A stretch of 64,000 nt of DNA, from contig QUFC01000017.1 of assembly GCA_003478355.1 (NCBI GenBank), positions 1 through 64,000 on the forward strand. The letters are read 5' to 3'. Origin of the DNA: Lachnospiraceae bacterium AM48-27BH. Its GTDB lineage: Bacteria; Bacillota; Clostridia; Lachnospirales; Lachnospiraceae. Each line of letters starts with the position of its first letter. The first letter of the stretch is position 1. Shown one piece after another: positions 55,891 to 63,276 of this stretch. The notes under the pieces are model-generated. The model saw nothing but the letters and a program-made list of their open reading frames with translations, did no database searches and was not told the origin of the DNA. Made by a program: the position numbers and the translations under genes.

Positions 55891-55936
55891 CACATAACGA
55901 ATCGTTCGTAACGATCCCGTACCTTCATAGTTACAA

Positions 55937-57298
55937 TTATTCTAATACCACACAGCCGAGCACTTCCTTCTGGAGATCTTTCGCCTTCTCCAGCTCCAGT
56001 TCTACCTGGCTGTACTTGGAAACCTTACATTCCTCTACAAATACCACTGCGTCAGCATCAGAAAGCTTCTCTAACGCTTCTGCGTCCTCTAACAGATTAC
56101 CGCCCTTCACTACCTGACAATCGCCTAACTCTGCTACTAATTTCTCAGCAACCCGGTTAAACGCGTCTGCCGAAGCACAGCCAGCCACCAGGATCTTCCC
56201 GGCATCGCCCATGAAACTACGGACATTGGCAGCAATCAGACCGTATGTCTTGTCATCTTCCTCAGAAGCACGGCCTTCCATCTTTCTTAAAGAAGCATCA
56301 ATACCGCCTGCCTTCTTCGCCGGTAACGTTCCAAGAACACGGAGTTTGTAACGGTTTCTTAAATCTTTTGCTGCATAGATGCCATCCGTCATTAAAAATG
56401 CCACGCAGACGAAAAATATCGCCATAAATGCACCCAACACCGCTCCAAGAATCCCATATTTGATACCACTCTTTGCTGCTGCTGAAGTAGAATCTACTAT
56501 CTTTTTCGGCTCCTGCAATTCATCTAAAGCGTCCTGCTTTTCTTCCAGGCTTGTGTTTAAATCAACCAGTCTGGTACTCTCTTCTTTCTGTGCATCGGCT
56601 AACTCCAGATCAACCTTGGATCCTACGCTTTCATCCACAACACTGATCGTGTGGGCACCAATGGTCTCCTCAATCTTTGCCTTTGCATCATCCACACCAC
56701 TTAAGACGTACTGCATGATCTCTTTTACCGATTTCTCATCCGTATAATTCACCTTAACAGACAGAATCTTCTGATCTACCTGAATATCGATCAGTTCCTT
56801 CAAATAGCGCGGTTCTGTACCGACCTTTTTTGCTACCTTCTGTAAAAACTCCGTATTGGTCAATGCAGACTGATATGCCTGTAAAATCGTATCCGTATAA
56901 TCCACATTCTGATATACCATGTCAGGCATGATCACATAATCCGTCTTCACAAACAGATCGATCTTTGCTTCCCACACATCGTAAGGGCTCATATTCATGC
57001 GAACCGATTTTTCTAAATACATCTGCTGCTCTGTAATATCATTTAACAGATTGTCAATTTCTCTCTCGCCGGTCGATTTATTCTTCTCATAAATCTCCAG
57101 ATCTTTCTGATAATCCGCTTCCTTCTCTGTAATCACAGTCGGATCATTCTGGCTCTTATAAGTAGAAAATGCCTTGAAGCCGCCTAATAAAAGACCGATC
57201 ACAACTGCAGCGATCACTACCGGCCGCCACTTATAAAGTACCGCAAACATCAGATCTTTTAAATCAATTTCCTGATCATATGTACTGTTTGGTTCCAT
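55937..57298 (-). CDS. Wzz-like polysaccharide chain-length/co-polymerase protein
   Basis: About 453 residues from ATG 57298. An N-terminal cytoplasmic stretch and TM helix (VVIAAVVIGLLLGG near 32), a long extracytoplasmic helical region with coiled-coil character (about 60-300), a second TM (GAVLGAFMAIFFVCVAFLM near 310) and a roughly 130-residue cytoplasmic tail with a Rossmann-like start (GKILVAGCASADAF). The tail lacks a Walker A motif, so it is not an active BY-kinase. Such proteins set the chain length of capsule or exopolysaccharide. No glycosyltransferases are nearby; the KAP NTPase gene is 93 bases upstream on the same strand. Confidence 0.78.
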   Translation of the reverse strand: MEPNSTYDQEIDLKDLMFAVLYKWRPVVIAAVVIGLLLGGFKAFSTYKSQNDPTVITEKEADYQKDLEIYEKNKSTGEREIDNLLNDITEQQMYLEKSVRMNMSPYDVWEAKIDLFVKTDYVIMPDMVYQNVDYTDTILQAYQSALTNTEFLQKVAKKVGTEPRYLKELIDIQVDQKILSVKVNYTDEKSVKEIMQYVLSGVDDAKAKIEETIGAHTISVVDESVGSKVDLELADAQKEESTRLVDLNTSLEEKQDALDELQEPKKIVDSTSAAAKSGIKYGILGAVLGAFMAIFFVCVAFLMTDGIYAAKDLRNRYKLRVLGTLPAKKAGGIDASLRKMEGRASEEDDKTYGLIAANVRSFMGDAGKILVAGCASADAFNRVAEKLVAELGDCQVVKGGNLLEDAEALEKLSDADAVVFVEECKVSKYSQVELELEKAKDLQKEVLGCVVLE

Positions 57299-57391
57299 AT
57301 TTTCTTTACTCCTTCGTTTTTTCACTGAGTTTTATTTTATCATATCACCATTTATTAAACAACCCAGTAAATAGAACAATTTTCAAAACAA

Positions 57392-59914
57392 TTATTTCTG
57401 AAATTTTTGAAGCAGGCGGCGCATTTCCGCAAGGGAAATCTTTCCCTCCCCATAGGCGTCCTGTAGGATTTTCCGGTACTCTGCTTCCGTCACAGCACGA
57501 TTAGCCAACCGTTCCAGTTCCTGATAAGCTTCCTCATTTAAATACTCCCACCTGGTCCTTGTCTCCATCTTCACCGTATGTCGGTGCTTCTGTGCCTCTG
57601 GAGCAGCCTCGATCACCTGAATATTTTTCTTTAAAAAGGCGCCCACAAGCTTTAGTTCTTCACTGGCAAGTTCTCCATAGATTCCAGACACCGCTTCCTG
57701 TTCCGTTTTCTTTGCTTTCCCTTGAAGAATTTCTTTTACATATTCCGTCATCTCCGGATTCCATTCTGGCAGTTCCAATTTCCAGTCTTCATAATCCGAA
57801 AAATAGCCATGAAAGTATCCGTAACGGAAGCTATTTCTCAAAAATTTGATATACTCTTTATCTGTGTTGAGATTTCCAACCACTTCCATCCCGCAGAACC
57901 GGCGTATTACATCCAGAAATACTTCCTTTTTATCCAGCTTTATGTAATTGCACCAACGGATATATTCTGGTGTGATCTGGTTCTCCAATCGACCTTTCCG
58001 GCAACAAAAATCAGTGAATTTCAGCCAGATTCCCGCTTCTGCCTTTCCCTGAGGTTTTCTCTTCATAAACAAACACAATGCCTGGGCCAGCTCGATCCAG
58101 TGGTTTCCGCCCCATCGGAAGATCGTTCCGTTATCCTCCTTCTCATACTCCTCCTGAAATGTTCTTTCTCCAAATGTTCTCCACGCCTCCTCCTGCTGTT
58201 CCGGTTCTTTCATCAACACCTCACGGATAAAATCTTCTGCATTTTTCTCAGCATCTGTCAGTTCCGACCTTCCATTGGCATAAAGATTCACGATCAACCG
58301 ACTGACCTTCTCATTCCGATTCAGCTGCTCAGCCTGCCACGTTTCCATCGTATACCGGTGCTCCAACCGTTTTTCCCCCAAAAAACCTCCTTTTTCCGCC
58401 TCCAGCTGCCGATTTTCCTGCTTTTCTTCATCCATCACGTAAATATTATAATCCATCGAACATAGCAGACATAACTTTTGGCGATTCTCTCTGGCCATTT
58501 CTGAATCATCCATAAACATCTGCCGCGTCTGTTCCAGGCTCAGTCCCCCTTCCTTTCCTGCATCATTCCAACGTCTCATTACAAACAGCTCCATCAAATT
58601 ATATCTCTCGCTTCCCCACGGACACCCAAAACGCAGTTCTTCAATAAAATCTTCCTGAAATGAAAGTTCCTCATAAATTTCCGACGAGAAATGCTTCATC
58701 GCCAGAAAAGCAGCTTCCGTCTTCCAATATTCTGAATCCATTCCTTCCAAATTCTCCATGGCAATCGTCAGCTCTTTCAAAAATACTTTTACTTTACGTA
58801 CAGAAATCCGCTCCCACTGCCAGGCAAACGCCTGCGATATTCCCAAACATTTACAAATGTTGTCACTCATAAAAACATCCAGATACAAAAAATGAAACTT
58901 TGAAAAATTCTTCCTTTTACCCCAAAATACCTTTAATAGGCTCTGTAACGAAATCTCTGTCAGATTGACTACATAAGGAATATATTTTTCAATATATTTT
59001 CTATCAAATCCCAGCTTCTTCAGATTTTCCACATCATATTCCATCACCACCTTGATCCAGTCACAGGACAATCGCTCTGTCAGATCCAGAATCTTCCGGA
59101 TCACCTTTCCATCCGCTACCCGGTCCAGATCTTCTATGATCACAACCACCGGTTTACCAAGCTTCTTCATATCCTGCCTGAATCCATCAAATACTACCGA
59201 CTTTACTTCATTATCCATCCGGAGCAGTTCCCGCAGATCCTTTAACCAGGAATGATCCTTCATCATATTGCAGAGGCTTCTGGAATACCTGGGGTAAATC
59301 CTGTGTTTTCTTAAAATCGCCTCCATCTCCTGCAAAAGGAATACATCCACCTGATCCAGATTGCAGGTCAGAAGATCCACACGGACAAACTCATATTCTT
59401 CCCCATGTTTTCTGCAGAACTCTTCCATCAGAAATGTCTTTCCAGTTCCCCATTCTCCATTGATCCCTACGATATGGACCTGTTCCAGATACGTCTCCAC
59501 ACGCTTCAAATCATGTTTTCTGCTCTTTAATAACGTTTCTGTCACTCCATCTCCCGTCCCCTCTTTCCCAGACGTCTCCTGTCCTGATTCCATATTCCCT
59601 GATTTTCTATATTTCCACAAACTCACAAAAAATACCGTCACAAGCCCCACCGCTATGACTGTCAGCGCGTAAAACACCCATGACCGCCCCTCAAGACTCC
59701 AGGAAAAGATATTTCCCCGAACGATCCGTACCAGAACATACGCCACTGCACTAATCAACGATACCCGCAAAATTTTTCTCAAAAATGCCTCATTCTCCCG
59801 TTTCAAATATCCACACGCTGTTGCCAGCATCATTGCATCCCACACAAACAGATAGATATTCACCGTCACCCAATTCATCATTAAAAATATTCCACAAAAC
59901 ACAAGAAATATCAT
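57392..59914 (-). CDS. membrane-anchored KAP-family P-loop NTPase
   Basis: About 840 residues from ATG 59914, which has GGAG seven bases upstream (TTG 60013 would start inside a palindrome). Four hydrophobic helices lie in the first 100 residues; then Walker A GEWGTGKT (about 153-160), Walker B VVVIIEDLDRV (about 256-266) and a long helical C-terminal half rich in Glu, Trp and Arg with no recognised domain. The N-terminal membrane part followed by the EDLDR motif is the KAP pattern; the F-plasmid phage-exclusion protein PifA belongs to this family. A defence or membrane-signalling role is possible but unproven. It is flanked upstream by a multi-hairpin palindrome. Confidence 0.8.
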   Translation of the reverse strand: MIFLVFCGIFLMMNWVTVNIYLFVWDAMMLATACGYLKRENEAFLRKILRVSLISAVAYVLVRIVRGNIFSWSLEGRSWVFYALTVIAVGLVTVFFVSLWKYRKSGNMESGQETSGKEGTGDGVTETLLKSRKHDLKRVETYLEQVHIVGINGEWGTGKTFLMEEFCRKHGEEYEFVRVDLLTCNLDQVDVFLLQEMEAILRKHRIYPRYSRSLCNMMKDHSWLKDLRELLRMDNEVKSVVFDGFRQDMKKLGKPVVVIIEDLDRVADGKVIRKILDLTERLSCDWIKVVMEYDVENLKKLGFDRKYIEKYIPYVVNLTEISLQSLLKVFWGKRKNFSKFHFLYLDVFMSDNICKCLGISQAFAWQWERISVRKVKVFLKELTIAMENLEGMDSEYWKTEAAFLAMKHFSSEIYEELSFQEDFIEELRFGCPWGSERYNLMELFVMRRWNDAGKEGGLSLEQTRQMFMDDSEMARENRQKLCLLCSMDYNIYVMDEEKQENRQLEAEKGGFLGEKRLEHRYTMETWQAEQLNRNEKVSRLIVNLYANGRSELTDAEKNAEDFIREVLMKEPEQQEEAWRTFGERTFQEEYEKEDNGTIFRWGGNHWIELAQALCLFMKRKPQGKAEAGIWLKFTDFCCRKGRLENQITPEYIRWCNYIKLDKKEVFLDVIRRFCGMEVVGNLNTDKEYIKFLRNSFRYGYFHGYFSDYEDWKLELPEWNPEMTEYVKEILQGKAKKTEQEAVSGIYGELASEELKLVGAFLKKNIQVIEAAPEAQKHRHTVKMETRTRWEYLNEEAYQELERLANRAVTEAEYRKILQDAYGEGKISLAEMRRLLQKFQK

Positions 59915-59946
59915 CTTTCCACTCCTTTTCCGCATTTTCTTCCAGT

Positions 59947-60081
59947 AGTTACTGTTCACGCGTTGCGCAAACAGCAACGGATTTTGCCGATGCTTCGCAT
60001 TCCAAATCGGCAAAATCTGTTACCACCACTGTATCATACGGCATTTTCAGTTCAGAAAATGCCTACCCATGTACAGTAACT
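59947..60081. repeat. multi-hairpin palindrome upstream of the KAP NTPase gene
   Basis: Outer arms AGTTACTGT and ACAGTAACT enclose two inner stems: GGATTTTGCCGAT/ATCGGCAAAATCT at about 59980-60019 and GGCATTTTC/GAAAATGCC at about 60040-60063. The organisation resembles the structures at 6839 and 19203 but the sequence differs. It sits between two divergent genes and has no T-run. Confidence 0.7.
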
Positions 60082-60120
60082 TCCAGTATACCATAGCTAT
60101 ACGTAACCTTCAGAAAATAC

Positions 60121-60149
60121 TTGTATTTACTCATACAAAATGCTATTCT
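60121..60149 (+). promoter_or_regulatory. promoter for the coiled-coil protein gene
   Basis: TTGTAT (60121-60126), a 17-base spacer and TGCTATTCT (extended -10, TATTCT at 60144-60149). The start codon follows 32 bases later, behind AGGAGG. Confidence 0.55.
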
Positions 60150-60180
60150 GAAATAAATAAAATATAGGAGGTTCTTTCAC

Positions 60181-60531
60181 ATGCCAAGACCAAAAGGAAG
60201 CAAAAACAAACCAAAAACGGCTGAAAAGACAACGACTATTTCCACCATGGATTACACAGAACTCATCGAAGAAAAATTAAACGAAAAAACTCAGATCAGC
60301 GCCGAGATCACTTCCATCACCGATCAGCTGGAAGCTCTCAAAGCTCAGTTAAAAGATAAAAAGAAAACCTTAAATTCCATCGAAAAAGAACTCACCAAAC
60401 TGGAGACCAGGAAGGCCGAAGAAGAAGCCAAAGCCGAAGAAGAAGCCAAGAAGATCCAGTTAGAATCCATGCTCCAGCAATTATTGAACAGCGGTATGAG
60501 CACGGATGAGATTCTGGATAAATTAAAATAA
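60181..60531 (+). CDS. small coiled-coil protein with AT-hook-like N-terminus
   Basis: 116 residues. The N-terminus PRPKGSKNKPK resembles an AT-hook (R-P-K/R-G-S/R core), residues 24-95 form one Lys/Glu-rich coiled coil, and the last 20 residues (LLNSGMSTDEILDKLK) look like a small helical end. The composition suggests an oligomeric nucleoid or DNA-bridging protein, similar in plan to H-NS-like or MerR-less small proteins, but no family is recognised with certainty. It has its own promoter and terminator. It is the first gene right of the palindrome and shares its direction with the defence-like cassette. Confidence 0.75.
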   Translation: MPRPKGSKNKPKTAEKTTTISTMDYTELIEEKLNEKTQISAEITSITDQLEALKAQLKDKKKTLNSIEKELTKLETRKAEEEAKAEEEAKKIQLESMLQQLLNSGMSTDEILDKLK

Positions 60532-60604
60532 TATTATGACAAATAATTTCAAAAAACTGCCTATCGGCATTGAAAAGTTCTGTTCAAAGAACAATCCAGA
60601 CTCA

Positions 60605-60636
60605 AGGGAGCCCTCAAAAGCTCCCTAATTTCTAAT
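60605..60636 (+). terminator. terminator after the coiled-coil protein gene
   Basis: AGGGAGC pairs with GCTCCCT (7 bp) over an 8-base loop, followed by AATTTCTAATATTTT. A moderate hairpin placed 74 bases after the stop. Confidence 0.6.
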
Positions 60637-60701
60637 ATTTTACTTCGAAAAACGCCGCCCGAACATTCATAATCTTAATACCCTATCACAGAAATTCCAG
60701 A

Positions 60702-60730
60702 TTGAAATCCCATCACAAAAATGATAAAAT
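60702..60730 (+). promoter_or_regulatory. promoter of the three-gene ATPase cassette
   Basis: TTGAAA (60702-60707), exactly 17 bases, then TGATAAAAT (TAAAAT at 60725-60730, with an upstream TG). The first gene starts 31 bases later behind GGAG. Confidence 0.6.
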
Positions 60731-60760
60731 AAACAAAAGACTTTCTATGGAGTAAATGAT

Positions 60761-61051
60761 ATGATGTTAATTGGCCAATCCACCTGCAAGTGCAATAAAT
60801 GTCACAGCACCTTTGGAGCAACGTGGGAAATTGAATCTTCCAACACAACCGATCATGATCATGGAATGGGCGAAGAAACCGAATACCTTTGCACACTCGA
60901 AACCACCTGTCCAGAATGTGGCGCAGAGATTTCTGCATCCATGACCGTCTGCGAATATCCCGTTGGCTGCCTTGTTCCAATATCTCATATAAATGTCACC
61001 CCGGGCACTGCGCAAGTCAGCATTCCGCGGGTAGATTTTTTTGATTTATAA
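60761..61051 (+). CDS. small Cys-rich probable zinc-binding protein of the cassette
   Basis: 96 residues. Two Cys pairs (CKCNKC near residues 9-14 and CPECG near 50) and a His/Asp-rich stretch (TTDHDHGMG near 30) could bind one or two zinc ions; a further two Cys lie at 63 and 69. No named family is recognised. GGAG lies before the first of two adjacent Met codons. The gene is 12 bases before the ATPase gene, so the three genes form one transcript. A role as adaptor or regulator of the ATPase/nuclease-like pair is inference from position only. Confidence 0.72.
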   Translation: MMLIGQSTCKCNKCHSTFGATWEIESSNTTDHDHGMGEETEYLCTLETTCPECGAEISASMTVCEYPVGCLVPISHINVTPGTAQVSIPRVDFFDL

Positions 61052-61063
61052 GGGGGATTTCTC

Positions 61064-62488
61064 TTGAAAATTAAACTAAAAAACTGGGGACCTGTTTCGG
61101 AATGTGAATTTGACCTCGACAAGTCCCTAATCGTTATTTATGGTAATAATAATATTGGCAAATCCTATGCCATGCAGACAATCTATCTGCTCTTAAAAAA
61201 CCTGATTTTATATGCGCAAAATATTGTCCATTATTCCAATGGTTTATACTTGTATTTTGTATCATCTGGTAAGAAAATTTCCTCTTCAGCCAAAAATATC
61301 CTGGTGGCTTTCATACAAAATCAGCAGCCAGAACAAATCGTTGATACCGATCTGCTATCTATCGTCTCCAAAGAACTGGAAGGTGAATTCCTAGATCAAT
61401 TATATTTATCCTTTGAAAATTCTTTCGGCACTTTCGAAGAAATCCTAAAGAAAAACCCAGAATTTACCATTGAAACCTCCCATTCTTCCTGTCACATTGA
61501 CCTGGCCAAACGGATTGTGCACTTAAACCAAGATTTCAAGAGTGTCCGTTTAAAAACCAGTACATCGGATTTTCACAAACACCGCGAAGATAAAAACTAC
61601 TATACGATTTACGTTTGTGACCAAAAAATAAATACTCCAAGCGAACTTCTGGAAGAACGTGTAGCAGAGATCAAAAAGCTTTTTGCCTTGGATATCCTGC
61701 ATAAAGTACAGGCTGTTTATTATCTTCCTGCGTCTCGATCCGGTATCTACGCTGGGATGAGTTCTTTCAGCCCCATTTTAGCTTTACTGGCTCAAAATCG
61801 TTCCTCCATCCGTGGATCGATCCAGATTCCGAGCATTTCCGAGCCAATCTCTGATTACTATATGGCTCTGTCCACCATCAAGGAAAACGCACATGATGAT
61901 TTCAAAGATTGTACAGATGAGATCGAACAAAATATTTTAAATGGAGATGTGCAATTCGATTTCAATAGAAAAACGATCTTATATCATCCAGCAGGTACCG
62001 ATCTGTCCCTGGAAATGAACGATGCCTCTTCCATGGTTTCGGAGATTGCTCCAATTATCGCATTTTTAAAATATATTATCACCGGACTAAATCGAACCAC
62101 CCATTCAAAACTGAAAAAGCTAAACAAAAATTCCATTTTATTTATTGAAGAACCAGAAGCACACCTACATCCAGCAAATCAGATTTCACTGCTGAAAAGC
62201 TTTGTAAAACTCAGTCACCTAAATGTCCAGCTGATTATGGCCTCCCACAGCAATTACATTTTCAATCAGCTTAACAATATGGTCATGGATCAACAGTTAG
62301 ATCAAACCTCTTACCTACCGATCCTCATGCGGGAACAAAACCATACCACTATATCCGAGTATATGAATATGGATGAATTTGGTGTTGATGATGAAAACTT
62401 TGCCGATGTTTCCAGTCAATTAATGGAAGAACGCGATGAAATTATTGCCAGAATATTAGAAAAAACCGAAGACCACCCAGAGGAATAG
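61064..62488 (+). CDS. AAA family ATPase (AAA_21/OLD-like, no TOPRIM)
   Basis: 474 residues from TTG 61064, with GGGGG seven bases upstream. Walker A GNNNIGKS (27-34), a long helical insertion (about 45-330), an ABC-like signature NDASSMVSE (about 323), Walker B ILFIEEPEAHLHP (about 358-370) and the switch His in MASHSNYIF (about 392). This is the single-chain SMC/ABC-type ATPase found in OLD, AbiL, PARIS and Septu defence systems, but here without a TOPRIM domain. The product ends with an acidic tail. Only three bases separate it from the next gene. Confidence 0.88.
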   Translation: MKIKLKNWGPVSECEFDLDKSLIVIYGNNNIGKSYAMQTIYLLLKNLILYAQNIVHYSNGLYLYFVSSGKKISSSAKNILVAFIQNQQPEQIVDTDLLSIVSKELEGEFLDQLYLSFENSFGTFEEILKKNPEFTIETSHSSCHIDLAKRIVHLNQDFKSVRLKTSTSDFHKHREDKNYYTIYVCDQKINTPSELLEERVAEIKKLFALDILHKVQAVYYLPASRSGIYAGMSSFSPILALLAQNRSSIRGSIQIPSISEPISDYYMALSTIKENAHDDFKDCTDEIEQNILNGDVQFDFNRKTILYHPAGTDLSLEMNDASSMVSEIAPIIAFLKYIITGLNRTTHSKLKKLNKNSILFIEEPEAHLHPANQISLLKSFVKLSHLNVQLIMASHSNYIFNQLNNMVMDQQLDQTSYLPILMREQNHTTISEYMNMDEFGVDDENFADVSSQLMEERDEIIARILEKTEDHPEE

Positions 62489-62491
62489 CCT

Positions 62492-63094
62492 ATGATACAG
62501 CAGATTTCACAAGAACGTCAGTTAACAAAATATACTACTCACAAGATTCAAGATGAAGGGATCGAAGTTTCTATTGATCCCCTTCTTTCTCCGGATGACT
62601 ATATTGCCATCAAAGTAGATGATTACTATAACGGACTGCATCTGGCTAAAACTACACCCAAAGCCATTGATTTTCTCGTGGCTGTTGACTGCTCTTGCCA
62701 GGATTATGTTCTATATTTATTAGAGTTAAAAAATGTAAAAACTCCTCAGGCATACCAGACCCACGCTATTTATGAAAAATTCAAAAATACCCTGGATCAC
62801 TTTATGTCTGAGGAATTTTCCCATATCTTTTTTAACGACCACTACCGCTACCGTCATATCTTTCTCTACCTTGTCACCACTGCTTATCGCGCAGCTATGA
62901 AATATGGCAGTTTTGAAAAATATACGAAGCTGATGCAGAAAATCGGTAAAAAAGATACTTTACTGAACGATAGTGCATTATCGCAGAAGCCTTTCCGTTT
63001 TCGCAATAAGGTTTTATTTATTCAGACAGAGGTGCCGCCAAATCCGGTGATACGAAAATACTCTTCCCCACTTTCCAATCATTTTAACGCCTGA
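62492..63094 (+). CDS. probable PD-(D/E)XK-like effector partnered with the AAA ATPase
   Basis: 200 residues, no family recognised with certainty. An acidic region is followed by IDFLVAVD (Asp near 60) and, 18 residues on, YLLELKN (Glu 78, Lys 80), matching the spacing of the PD-(D/E)XK nuclease core (D...ExK). The downstream helix carries Tyr/Gln and FKNTLDHF, and the C-terminus is basic (RFRNKVLF). Immediate coupling to the ATPase suggests the ATPase controls or loads this protein. A nuclease fold is inferred from motif and context; a structure prediction would settle it. Confidence 0.6.
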   Translation: MIQQISQERQLTKYTTHKIQDEGIEVSIDPLLSPDDYIAIKVDDYYNGLHLAKTTPKAIDFLVAVDCSCQDYVLYLLELKNVKTPQAYQTHAIYEKFKNTLDHFMSEEFSHIFFNDHYRYRHIFLYLVTTAYRAAMKYGSFEKYTKLMQKIGKKDTLLNDSALSQKPFRFRNKVLFIQTEVPPNPVIRKYSSPLSNHFNA

Positions 63095-63276
63095 TTGAGT
63101 ATTCCGAGAGATCCTGAACCGCCATTCCGGTGAACCGTAATATTCAAAACGGAATTCAACTAACACTGGAAAGAACCTATGGAGCGTTTACTATGAGACC
63201 ATAATATTATACTATTTGTAAAAAAGCTTTTGCTTTACTTACTTATCCGCCTATAGATCATTTACAATTGTATGCC

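Noticed and set aside
55726..55936. glmS ribozyme upstream of glmS
   Set aside because: Only a short GGGGGCGGATGCTC string resembles part of it; the core helices and the region around the cleavage site are not found.
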